Under the pieces are notes generated by a model. That model worked only from the letters and a program-made list of their open reading frames with translations, did not search any database and was not told the DNA's origin. 22,668 bases of DNA from NCBI GenBank assembly GCA_002399085.1, contig DHCY01000015.1, positions 565 through 23,232 on the forward strand, in the 5' to 3' direction. The translations under genes and the position numbers were made by a program. Shown in pieces: positions 15,958 through 22,423 of the stretch. Source of the DNA: Anaerolineaceae bacterium UBA4890 (lineage in GTDB: Bacteria > Chloroflexota > Anaerolineae > Anaerolineales > Anaerolineaceae). The number at the start of each line of letters is the position of its first letter. Position 1 is the stretch's first letter.

Positions 15958-15963
15958 ACTATA
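15958..15963 (-). promoter_or_regulatory. -10 box (TATAGT) of the LysM gene, leaderless type
   Basis: TATAGT on the minus strand ends 5 nt before ATG 15952, so the expected first transcribed base is at or next to the start codon. It shares a 39-nt spacer with the hemW promoter on the other strand. Confidence 0.45.
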
Positions 15964-15975
15964 CCTGCTGTGTGT

Positions 15976-15984
15976 TGGTAAAAT
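15976..15984 (+). promoter_or_regulatory. Extended -10 (TGGTAAAAT) of hemW, leaderless type
   Basis: TG-G-TAAAAT ends 7 nt before the hemW ATG (15992). No Shine-Dalgarno sequence fits in that space. This predicts that transcription begins at the start codon itself. Confidence 0.5.
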
Positions 15985-15991
15985 TCATGCG

Positions 15992-17152
15992 ATGACAGCA
16001 GTTTACATTCACTTTCCATTTTGTGTTCAAAGATGTCAATATTGTGATTTTATCACGTATGCTGGCATGTCACATTTCATTCCGTTTTACCTGGATGGCT
16101 TGAAAAAAGAGATGCTTTTAGTTCTGCCTGGCGCAGAACATGCCGATTCTGTCTATTTTGGCGGCGGTACTCCCTCACTTCTCAAGCCCGGGCAGGTTGG
16201 AGACTTACTCGAAACAATTGATGCTCTCATAGGGATAAACCAGGATGCCGAAATTACCCTCGAAGCCAACCCAGGTACGGTCACCTTGGAGTCTTTGAAA
16301 GCCCTCCACCATTTGGGGGTCAACCGCCTCAGCCTGGGGATTCAATCTTTCTTCGATGCAGATTTGAAAACCCTGGGTCGCATCCATTCTGCCGCTCAAG
16401 CCTGCGAAAGCATCATTGAAGCCCAGACTGCTGGTTTTAACAATATTAGCCTCGACCTGATTTTCGGTCTGCCGGGTCAGACTTTGCCTGCCTGGGAGCA
16501 AAACCTCGAACAGGCGACCTCAAGTGGCGTTCAACATCTTTCGCTCTATTCGTTGATTATCGAGCCGGGAACGCCTTTTGAAAGGAAAGTCGCTTCCGCT
16601 CAACTTGAACTGCCAGATGATGACCTGGTCGCCGATATGTTTGAGCTGACAATGGATTACCTGCCGCGAGCCGGCTTCGAACAATACGAGATTTCCAGCT
16701 GGGCTTGGGGTGCAGCCTACGAATCGCGCCATAACAAAGTCTACTGGAAAAACCAGGAATACTATGGGCTCGGAGCTGGAGCGCATGGAAAAGTCGGCAA
16801 CACACGCGTCCAAAACGTGCCCACCATCGCCGAATATCTCTTCACCCTGGGCGAGGCTCCCGAGGAGAAACAGGCTTTCTCCCCAGCGCTGGAAGAGAAA
16901 ATTGCCATCGACGAGTTCACAGCCATGCAAGAGAGCATGCTTCTGGGTTTGCGCATGACCCACGAAGGTGTCTCGGAAACTGAATTCCGGAACCGCCATC
17001 AGGCTGAGATGCGAGACGTTTTTTCAGAAGAAATCGCCAGAATTCTGCAGTTCGGGCTGGCAGAATGGCAATCACAGGCAGATGGCGAGCACCTGGTGCT
17101 GACACACCGTGGCATTATGCTCGGCAACCAGGCTTTCCAGGAATTTGTTTGA
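15992..17152 (+). CDS. hemW: HemW-type radical SAM protein (heme chaperone)
   Basis: This radical SAM protein (386 aa) belongs to the HemN/HemW superfamily. The cluster motif CVQRCQYCDF holds C11, C15 and C18, with the CDF ending typical of HemW rather than of the coproporphyrinogen dehydrogenase HemN. YFGGGTPSLL binds SAM, and LGIQSF and LIFGLPGQT follow. The late HNKVYWKNQEYYGLGAGAHG matches the HemW signature, and the C-terminal domain resembles the HemN C-domain. HemW binds heme and delivers it to apoproteins; such genes are often misannotated as oxygen-independent coproporphyrinogen III oxidase. The start at ATG 15992 agrees with the usual short N-terminus before the cluster. It ends directly against the convergent ldt stop. 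Confidence 0.9.
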   Translation: MTAVYIHFPFCVQRCQYCDFITYAGMSHFIPFYLDGLKKEMLLVLPGAEHADSVYFGGGTPSLLKPGQVGDLLETIDALIGINQDAEITLEANPGTVTLESLKALHHLGVNRLSLGIQSFFDADLKTLGRIHSAAQACESIIEAQTAGFNNISLDLIFGLPGQTLPAWEQNLEQATSSGVQHLSLYSLIIEPGTPFERKVASAQLELPDDDLVADMFELTMDYLPRAGFEQYEISSWAWGAAYESRHNKVYWKNQEYYGLGAGAHGKVGNTRVQNVPTIAEYLFTLGEAPEEKQAFSPALEEKIAIDEFTAMQESMLLGLRMTHEGVSETEFRNRHQAEMRDVFSEEIARILQFGLAEWQSQADGEHLVLTHRGIMLGNQAFQEFV

Positions 17153-18157
17153 TTATTTGTGTACGTTGATGATCGTGCCCCAGCCGTGCTTATACCAATC
17201 CTGGGGTTCCGCAATCGGAGTTGTCCAACGGTAAATCCACTTGGCATTCTCAGGCGACAAATTGATGCATCCAGCGCTCATCGGTGTGCCGAAATTGGTA
17301 TGCCAGAACGTCCCGTGTGTTGCCATGCCCATGCTCATCTCAAAAAAGCAAGTCCAGGGCACGCCCATCCAGATCCGCTCTTTGATGTTACTGGTCAGGA
17401 TGGCGTTGCCCATATGCTTGGATGGCATTTTGGTCTTGATGGCATATTTTCCCTCGCCGGTTGGGAAGCCTGTTGAAACTTTCGTTTCAAAGACCATTGT
17501 GTCACCCTCAAATGCTTGCAGTCTCTGAAGTGGAAGAGAAACGTCGATCCGCTTCTGATCAAACGGCACTTCCGGACTGATTGGATCAAACTCTTCGTCC
17601 GGTATCAGGCGGGCATGCTCGTAGGGTATGGCTGTCTTCGTGCGTCCCAACTCATCTTCAATACGATACCACGCTCGTTTATCCGGACCCTCGATCACGT
17701 CGGTGACCCAATGTGTAGTGTGGTAGTAATACATCCACAATGGTTCCCAGCCGCCGTCATAGCTGTAATACATAGAGCGGGTGTAAGGTACAGTGATCTC
17801 TGCCAGCTGACCGGTTGGGTGCTTTGGTTTTGAAAGCGGCTGATATTCGTAGCGTACCTCATAAAGCAGTCCGCTGAAAACATAGCCACCCCAGCAGCGA
17901 TACCAGATCGGGTTCCAGGCAGGTCCGTTCGGTCCAACCACTTCTTCGTAGACGTTGATGATCTCGTTATATTGGCGCTGATACACGATTGCGCTGGTTT
18001 CGTCGGGTTCCTTGTGAATACTCACGCCGTCTTTCTCCCCAACCAGCATCAGCCTGGGATGGATTACAGAAGAAGCTTCCTCATCCCGGCTTTTAAATGC
18101 CGAAGCGCCAAGCCCCAGCAGGCTGAATTTTAAGAAATCGCGGCGGGTAAATTTCAT
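17153..18157 (-). CDS. L,D-transpeptidase (YkuD domain) with Tat-type signal
   Basis: This exported protein of 334 aa starts with FTRRDFLKFS and a short hydrophobic stretch (FSLLGLGASAF), a twin-arginine signal. An SH3-like region is suggested at about 35-100 (VGEKDGVSIHKEPDE). The C-terminal YkuD domain has the catalytic motif HGTFWHTNFGTPM then SAGCINLS, with H281 and C297. These enzymes form 3-3 peptidoglycan cross-links or attach proteins to the wall; the exact reaction is not set by sequence. It begins 3 nt after the HAD phosphatase gene, so both share a message. Its stop codon touches that of hemW. A signal-peptidase site is not obvious, so it may stay membrane-anchored. Confidence 0.9.
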   Translation of the reverse strand: MKFTRRDFLKFSLLGLGASAFKSRDEEASSVIHPRLMLVGEKDGVSIHKEPDETSAIVYQRQYNEIINVYEEVVGPNGPAWNPIWYRCWGGYVFSGLLYEVRYEYQPLSKPKHPTGQLAEITVPYTRSMYYSYDGGWEPLWMYYYHTTHWVTDVIEGPDKRAWYRIEDELGRTKTAIPYEHARLIPDEEFDPISPEVPFDQKRIDVSLPLQRLQAFEGDTMVFETKVSTGFPTGEGKYAIKTKMPSKHMGNAILTSNIKERIWMGVPWTCFFEMSMGMATHGTFWHTNFGTPMSAGCINLSPENAKWIYRWTTPIAEPQDWYKHGWGTIINVHK

Positions 18158-18160
18158 CGC

Positions 18161-18934
18161 TTATCCAAGACTATGAATGTCAATATCTGCCACAGAATCA
18201 AACACGTACTTGGGGTGATAGGGATATTTGTCGATCTCTTCACGCCGTGTCGAGCCCGACAGCACCAATATCGTTTCCATTCCACCAGAAATCCCGGAAA
18301 GAACGTCAGTATCCATGCGATCGCCAATCATGAAGGTTTCTTCAGAGTGCATATCATAATGATTAAGGGCTGTGCGCATCATCAGCGGGTTGGGTTTACC
18401 CACAAAAAATGCCGATTTACCAGTTACTTTTTCGATCAAGGCTGCCATCGCTCCAGTTGCCGGGACGATCCCACTTTCCGATGGTCCGCTTGGGTCAGGG
18501 TTGGTCGCAATGAAGCGTGCCCCTTTGCTGATTAATTGCGTCGCTTTGGTGATTTGATCCAGGTTGTACGAAAACGTTTCGCCTAAAACCACAAAATCCG
18601 GATTGATCGAGGTTTGGATAAAACCAGCGTTATGAATTGCAGAGGTCAGCCCGACCTCGCCGATCACAAATGCCGTACCTCCCGGTTTTTGATTTGCCAG
18701 GAATTCTGCGGTTGCCATTGCTGAGGTAAAAAGCAGATCTTCGTCGATTTTCAACCCGGCTTTGTTCAGCATGTGTGCCAGGTCACGGGAAGTGTACTTG
18801 GAATTGTTGGTCAGGATGGCAAATTTCCGATCGTCGTCCCGGAGGCTTTGGATAAATTTGTCTGCCCCCGGCACCATGTTTTTGCCATGCACCAATACAC
18901 CGTCCATATCCACTAAGAAATTCTTTTTTACCAT
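18161..18934 (-). CDS. HAD-IIA family phosphatase (NagD-like)
   Basis: This haloacid-dehalogenase-type phosphatase (257 aa) has all four motifs visible. Motif I is DMDGVLVHG (D9, D11) and motif II is LTNNSKYTS. GKPNPLMM carries the motif III lysine, and motif IV is IGDRMDTDVLSG. The cap insertion between motifs II and III is of the IIA type, as in NagD, AraL and p-nitrophenyl phosphatases. It is probably a cytosolic sugar- or nucleotide-phosphate phosphatase; the substrate is unknown. AAAGGA lies 5 nt before ATG 18934. It is the first gene of a two-gene unit with ldt (3-nt gap); whether that pairing is functional is unclear. Confidence 0.92.
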   Translation of the reverse strand: MVKKNFLVDMDGVLVHGKNMVPGADKFIQSLRDDDRKFAILTNNSKYTSRDLAHMLNKAGLKIDEDLLFTSAMATAEFLANQKPGGTAFVIGEVGLTSAIHNAGFIQTSINPDFVVLGETFSYNLDQITKATQLISKGARFIATNPDPSGPSESGIVPATGAMAALIEKVTGKSAFFVGKPNPLMMRTALNHYDMHSEETFMIGDRMDTDVLSGISGGMETILVLSGSTRREEIDKYPYHPKYVFDSVADIDIHSLG

Positions 18935-18984
18935 AGCATCCTTTCAACTCCAAGAACTCAATGACGTTAAGTCAATAAGACATA

Positions 18985-19008
18985 ATTATAAACGCTCTTT
19001 AGCGTCTA
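18985..19008 (-). terminator. Small hairpin downstream of the toroid-fold gene
   Basis: On the minus strand, TAGACGCT (19001-19008) pairs with AGCGTTTA (18989-18996) across AAAG: eight pairs including one G-U. A U-rich run follows. It would end the gene that stops at 19022. A TATAAT sequence (minus strand, 18985-18990) overlaps the 3' arm and could be the -10 of the HAD-ldt unit. Both readings are tentative. Confidence 0.35.
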
Positions 19009-19021
19009 TTTTTGATTAGCA

Positions 19022-19996
19022 TCAGACCAACGGATTATCTGCTTCCGGCGTGAGCACCAGCGCCGCTTGATAGGTGAGCCACTTGCTCGGTTCGCCTTCA
19101 ATTTCGCCGAAATCGACCAGTTTCTCGCCGCCATAATCCACTTCTATCAGCCAGCGACCGTCTGGCTGCTGCTTTTCACGTAAAAGTTGCAGTGCTTCCT
19201 GCTGCCGGGGGTCCGAGCGCCCGGCTCTGCGGAAGTAATCCAGCCCGCGCAGGATGTCGTAGTGCCACCAGGTTGGAAAACCCAGCGAAGTGAAGGCAGG
19301 ACCGCCAAGTGGTCTGTACCAATTGTCGCGTGGAATAATTTCGCCGCTCAATCGCCTGAATAGATGCCGCGATAGCAGATATTCCTCACCGCGTTCCCGG
19401 GCTTCTTTTATTTTCTGATCTTCATCAACATGCTGTTCATATGCCAGCAGTGCTTCCAGCACATCGATGGTGGAATTGAATGAGCTCACTGTAGAATCTT
19501 CGTCACAATTCCAGCCGCCGTCTGCCTTTTGGTCTTTGAGCAATTTGCGCATAATAACGCTGACATCCTGTCTGAAATAAATGGCAGCGGTCGCAACTGC
19601 GCCATTGATGCACGGTTCGATTTCGCCTTCGAAATATGGATTTCCCGCAAACCGGGGATCATCCGCCCACCGCACATTTTCGCGCACTTTTTTTACTGCA
19701 GTCTGCACCTTTGGGTCCATCGGGTCAACTCCGAGCAGGTAAACCAGCGTTAGTGCATGAAATGTTGAGGTTTTCTCCTGGTTGAAAGCAGCTCCTGCCC
19801 AGCTGCCGTCTTCCTGTTGAGCATCGAGCACCTGTTTGCCCCAACCTTCGTGAGCAACGCGCCGGCGCACCGCCTCGTAATTTTTGGCTGGCGCGCACAG
19901 CAAATTTTTGCGCACCTGCCATTCCAGCGCGGGGTCAGAATCGAGCAGCCAGTCGAGTACTTCCTGGGAAAGATGAAATTCGGATGGGTTTTGCAT
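19022..19996 (-). CDS. Terpenoid-cyclase/prenyltransferase-fold (alpha-alpha toroid) protein of unknown function
   Basis: This is a helical protein of 324 aa. QW-like repeats recur as QQEDGSWAG, QKADGGWNCDED and QQPDGRWLIEV, spaced about 100 residues apart as in squalene-hopene cyclase and related toroid proteins. It is about half the length of a true triterpene cyclase and has no DxDD catalytic motif, so it is unlikely to make hopanoids. No signal peptide or membrane helix is seen. I choose ATG 19996 (AGAGGCAGG upstream); an in-frame TTG at 20026 falls on the promoter -10. It appears monocistronic with its own promoter. I do not recognise a specific function; a catalytic-Cys or metal site is not evident. 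Confidence 0.75.
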   Translation of the reverse strand: MQNPSEFHLSQEVLDWLLDSDPALEWQVRKNLLCAPAKNYEAVRRRVAHEGWGKQVLDAQQEDGSWAGAAFNQEKTSTFHALTLVYLLGVDPMDPKVQTAVKKVRENVRWADDPRFAGNPYFEGEIEPCINGAVATAAIYFRQDVSVIMRKLLKDQKADGGWNCDEDSTVSSFNSTIDVLEALLAYEQHVDEDQKIKEARERGEEYLLSRHLFRRLSGEIIPRDNWYRPLGGPAFTSLGFPTWWHYDILRGLDYFRRAGRSDPRQQEALQLLREKQQPDGRWLIEVDYGGEKLVDFGEIEGEPSKWLTYQAALVLTPEADNPLV

Positions 19997-20025
19997 GTTA
20001 GCCTGCCTCTTTGAAGAATAATTCA

Positions 20026-20053
20026 ATTGTATTCATTGCAGCCGCAATGACAA
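20026..20053 (-). promoter_or_regulatory. Promoter of the toroid-fold gene
   Basis: On the minus strand, TTGTCA (20048-20053) and TACAAT (20026-20031) are separated by 16 nt. Transcription would start near 20019, leaving a leader of about 23 nt with an AGGCAGG ribosome site before ATG 19996. Confidence 0.6.
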
Positions 20054-20077
20054 TTATTTGCCTAACCCAAACAAAAA

Positions 20078-20139
20078 AGCCACTGTTTCGGAGTTGATTG
20101 TGCCGGTCTCCTGACCGGGCACACCTCAAAACAGTGGCT
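20078..20139 (-). terminator. Terminator of the acyl-CoA synthetase gene with a repeat unit in its loop
   Basis: AGCCACTGTTT (20078-20088) and AAACAGTGGCT (20129-20139) are perfectly complementary over 11 bp. On the minus strand the stem is followed by TTTTTTGTTT, the signature of intrinsic termination for the gene ending at 20197. The loop consists almost exactly of one 43-nt palindromic repeat unit (20088-20130), which folds into its own GTGCC/GGCAC hairpin, giving a large nested structure. Confidence 0.75.
20088..20130. repeat. 43-nt palindromic repeat, copy 1
   Basis: This copy is identical to 20152-20194 except for one base (G at 20118 versus A at 20182). An internal hairpin forms between GTGCCGGTC and GACCGGGCAC around TCCT, with one bulge. 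It lies inside the terminator stem at 20078-20139. Confidence 0.85.
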
Positions 20140-20151
20140 CTTGTTACTATC

Positions 20152-20194
20152 TCGGAGTTGATTGTGCCGGTCTCCTGACCGAGCACACCTCAAA
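20152..20194. repeat. 43-nt palindromic repeat, copy 2
   Basis: This copy sits 2 nt from the stop codon of the acyl-CoA synthetase gene (20197). It carries the same hairpin core as copy 1 (GTGCCGGTC / GACCGAGCAC). The two copies are in direct orientation, 64 nt apart start to start. Two units are too few and too palindromic for a CRISPR; a REP-like element fits better. Confidence 0.85.
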
Positions 20195-20196
20195 CC

Positions 20197-22305
20197 TTAC
20201 TTCTTGGTCAAAATAATGCGGGCATCAACCACCGCCACGCCCTGACCCTCTTCGTATACGATGACCGGGTTGGCGTCCGATTCGGCGATTTCATCGCGCA
20301 GGTCGTAGATCATGTAGGAATAGTGCGCCAAAACGTTTGCCAGGGCTTTCTGGTCGCGGGGGCTCTCACCTCGGGCACCCTGCAAAATCTTGACGCTCTT
20401 GATCTCGGATTGCATATCCAGCGCTGTGGCTTCGTCGATCGGTGCCACTTTGAAGGTGACATCCTTCATCACTTCCACAAAGATACCGCCCAGACCAAAC
20501 ATCAGGGTGGGACCAAAGGTGGCGTCATTCACCGAGCCAACGATCACTTCGGTCGCCCAGGGAGCCATCTCCTGCACTGCCAGACCGTCGATTTCAGCGT
20601 CAGCCTTGTAGGCAAGCGAGTTTTCCATGATGGTCTTCCAGGCATCGCGCACACCCTGTTCGTTCTTGATGTTCACTTTGACCGCGCCGGCATCAGATTT
20701 GTGCAGAATGTCGGGGGAGACGATCTTCATAACAACCGGGTAGCCGATCTTTTCTGCCATCTCGATCGCTTCTTCCACGTTGTGAGCCAGGTCGGTGGGG
20801 GTGATGGGCAGACCGTAGGCTTTGAATACGTGCTTGGCTTCAACTTCGGTCAAAGCGTCCCTACCCTTGGCGCGGGCACCGGCGATAATCTCGCGGGCTT
20901 TGGCGCTATCGACATCGCTCGGTTTGTAGGGAGCGTTGTGCGAAGTTTTCAGCATTTCGTCCTGCTTGCGCAAAGACGCCAGCGCCTTCACAGCCAGGTC
21001 GGGGGCATCGTATGTGGGGATGCCGTGTTCGATCAGCCATTCGGTTGCTTCTTCACAGCGTTCGCCGCCAATGAAGGAGACTGCTATAGGTTTGCCAGAA
21101 ACACCGGATTCTTTTTGAGCGTTGTAAATGGCTTCCGCGATTTCCTGCGGATTGGTGACCGAGGTTTCGCAATAGAGCACCACCATGCCGTCCACCCAGG
21201 GGTGCGCGTAGGCATACTTGACGCCTTCGTAATAGCCTTTCAAACCAGCGCCGCCGGTGATATCCACCGGGTTCTTGGCGGAACCAAAGGAGGGCATGTG
21301 CTTGCGCAGTTCAGTCTGCACGTCTTCGGGGGCAAATTTGAGGGGCAGACCGTATTTCTCGGCTGCGTCGGTTGCCAAAACGCCAACACCGCCGCCGTTG
21401 GTGACGATCAGCAGGTTGTCGCCTTTCATCGGGGGCTGCAGTGAGAGCGCCAGGGTGGTATCAAACATATCGTTCAAGTCTTCAGCCTGGGCAACACCCG
21501 ACTGTTCAAAAGCTGCTTCATAAACCTTGGCACTGCCAGCCAGCGAACCGGTATGCGACGCGGCTGCGGCTGCGCCGTGGGCAGAAGTGCCGGCTTTGAG
21601 CGCGATGATCGGTTTGGTGCAATTTCTGGCGGCTTCCATAAATTTTGCGCCGTCGGCAATGCCTTCGATATAAAGCGTGATACAGGAAGTGTTTTCGTCT
21701 TCGTTAAGGTAAGTGATCAGGTCGGCAAAGTCGAGGTCTGCCATGTTTCCAACCGAGATCATTTTGTCAAAACCAACCCGGCGGGTATAGGTGGCAGCAG
21801 CCATGGCGATCAGCAGCGCGCCGCTTTGAGAAACCAGGGCAGCCGTGCCGTCATATGGCAGATAGTTGTAGAAAGAGGCGTTCATCTTATCACTGTTGCT
21901 GAGCGTGCCGATAATGTTCGGACCGATAACGCGCATGCCATATTCGCGGGCGATGCTCACCACTTCTTCTTCAAGAGCGTGGTCGCCGACTTCAGAGAAA
22001 CCGGAGGTGATAATGCTGAGCCCCTTCACGCCCTTCTCGCCGGCTTCGCGCGTGACGGTGGGGACAACCTTGGCAGGCACGGTGACCACAGCCAGGTCCA
22101 CCACGTAGGGCACGTCTTTGATGCTGGCGTAGCATTTGTAACCGAGAATCTCCTCGGCATCAGGGTTGATGGGGTAGACAGGGTTTTCGTAACCACAATT
22201 CTTGAGGTTTAAAACCACTTTATACCCGATTTTATCGGGGTTGGTTGACGCGCCGATCACCGCGATGCTTTTGGGTTTGAGAACAGCATTAATAATAGGA
22301 TCCAC
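20197..22305 (-). CDS. ADP-forming acyl-CoA (acetyl-CoA) synthetase, alpha-beta fusion
   Basis: This enzyme (702 aa) converts acyl-CoA, ADP and phosphate to acid, CoA and ATP, conserving energy at substrate level. The N-terminal CoA-binding Rossmann domain (about 1-135) starts KSIAVIGASTNPDKIGYKV. The succinyl-CoA-ligase-like part follows, with SHTGSLAGS; H251 is the expected phosphohistidine. The C-terminal ATP-grasp domain (about 480-700) contains YGLPITPTDLAHN, GYPVVMKIVSPDILHKSDAG and FGLGGIFVEVMKDV. Alpha and beta parts are one chain, as in many bacterial and archaeal ACD enzymes. Start is GTG 22305 with GGAGG 7 nt upstream. Acyl specificity is not set by sequence. It would complement KorAB, whose product is an acyl-CoA. 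Confidence 0.92.
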   Translation of the reverse strand: MDPIINAVLKPKSIAVIGASTNPDKIGYKVVLNLKNCGYENPVYPINPDAEEILGYKCYASIKDVPYVVDLAVVTVPAKVVPTVTREAGEKGVKGLSIITSGFSEVGDHALEEEVVSIAREYGMRVIGPNIIGTLSNSDKMNASFYNYLPYDGTAALVSQSGALLIAMAAATYTRRVGFDKMISVGNMADLDFADLITYLNEDENTSCITLYIEGIADGAKFMEAARNCTKPIIALKAGTSAHGAAAAASHTGSLAGSAKVYEAAFEQSGVAQAEDLNDMFDTTLALSLQPPMKGDNLLIVTNGGGVGVLATDAAEKYGLPLKFAPEDVQTELRKHMPSFGSAKNPVDITGGAGLKGYYEGVKYAYAHPWVDGMVVLYCETSVTNPQEIAEAIYNAQKESGVSGKPIAVSFIGGERCEEATEWLIEHGIPTYDAPDLAVKALASLRKQDEMLKTSHNAPYKPSDVDSAKAREIIAGARAKGRDALTEVEAKHVFKAYGLPITPTDLAHNVEEAIEMAEKIGYPVVMKIVSPDILHKSDAGAVKVNIKNEQGVRDAWKTIMENSLAYKADAEIDGLAVQEMAPWATEVIVGSVNDATFGPTLMFGLGGIFVEVMKDVTFKVAPIDEATALDMQSEIKSVKILQGARGESPRDQKALANVLAHYSYMIYDLRDEIAESDANPVIVYEEGQGVAVVDARIILTKK

Positions 22306-22349
22306 TTTTTTTCCTCCGGTAGAGTATTTGTTTGATTTACCAAGGATTT

Positions 22350-22355
22350 AGTATA
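22350..22355 (-). promoter_or_regulatory. Possible -10 box of the acyl-CoA synthetase gene
   Basis: TATACT on the minus strand would start transcription near 22343, about 38 nt before GTG 22305. No good -35 is seen. This is the only reasonable promoter element in the leader. Confidence 0.35.
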
Positions 22356-22423
22356 CCGCAATTAAGCCAAAAACCCGGAAAGAAATTCAGAGAAAGACCG
22401 GCTTTGTGTGCAATGTTCTGTAA

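Noticed and set aside
15992..17152. Oxygen-independent coproporphyrinogen III oxidase (HemN)
   Set aside because: The CxxxCxxCDF motif and the HNKVYW...GAGAHG signature fit HemW, which lacks the oxidase activity.
19022..19996. Squalene-hopene cyclase
   Set aside because: It is about half the expected length and lacks the DxDD catalytic motif.
19998..20186. 62-codon minus-strand open frame across the two 43-nt repeats
   Set aside because: Its sequence is a translation of the palindromic repeats and the toroid gene's promoter; no ribosome site.
20088..20194. CRISPR array
   Set aside because: There are only two units, they are strongly palindromic, the spacer is 21 nt and part of a terminator stem, and no cas genes are present.
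20323..21444. 373-codon open frame on the plus strand opposite the acyl-CoA synthetase gene
   Set aside because: It is fully antisense to a strongly conserved gene, rich in His/Gly/Val/Phe as expected for a reversed-frame shadow, and has no ribosome site or recognisable domain.
21553..22212. 219-codon plus-strand open frame opposite the N-terminal half of the acyl-CoA synthetase
   Set aside because: It is a shadow frame with repeated Val/His/Gly/Asp composition and no promoter or ribosome site.
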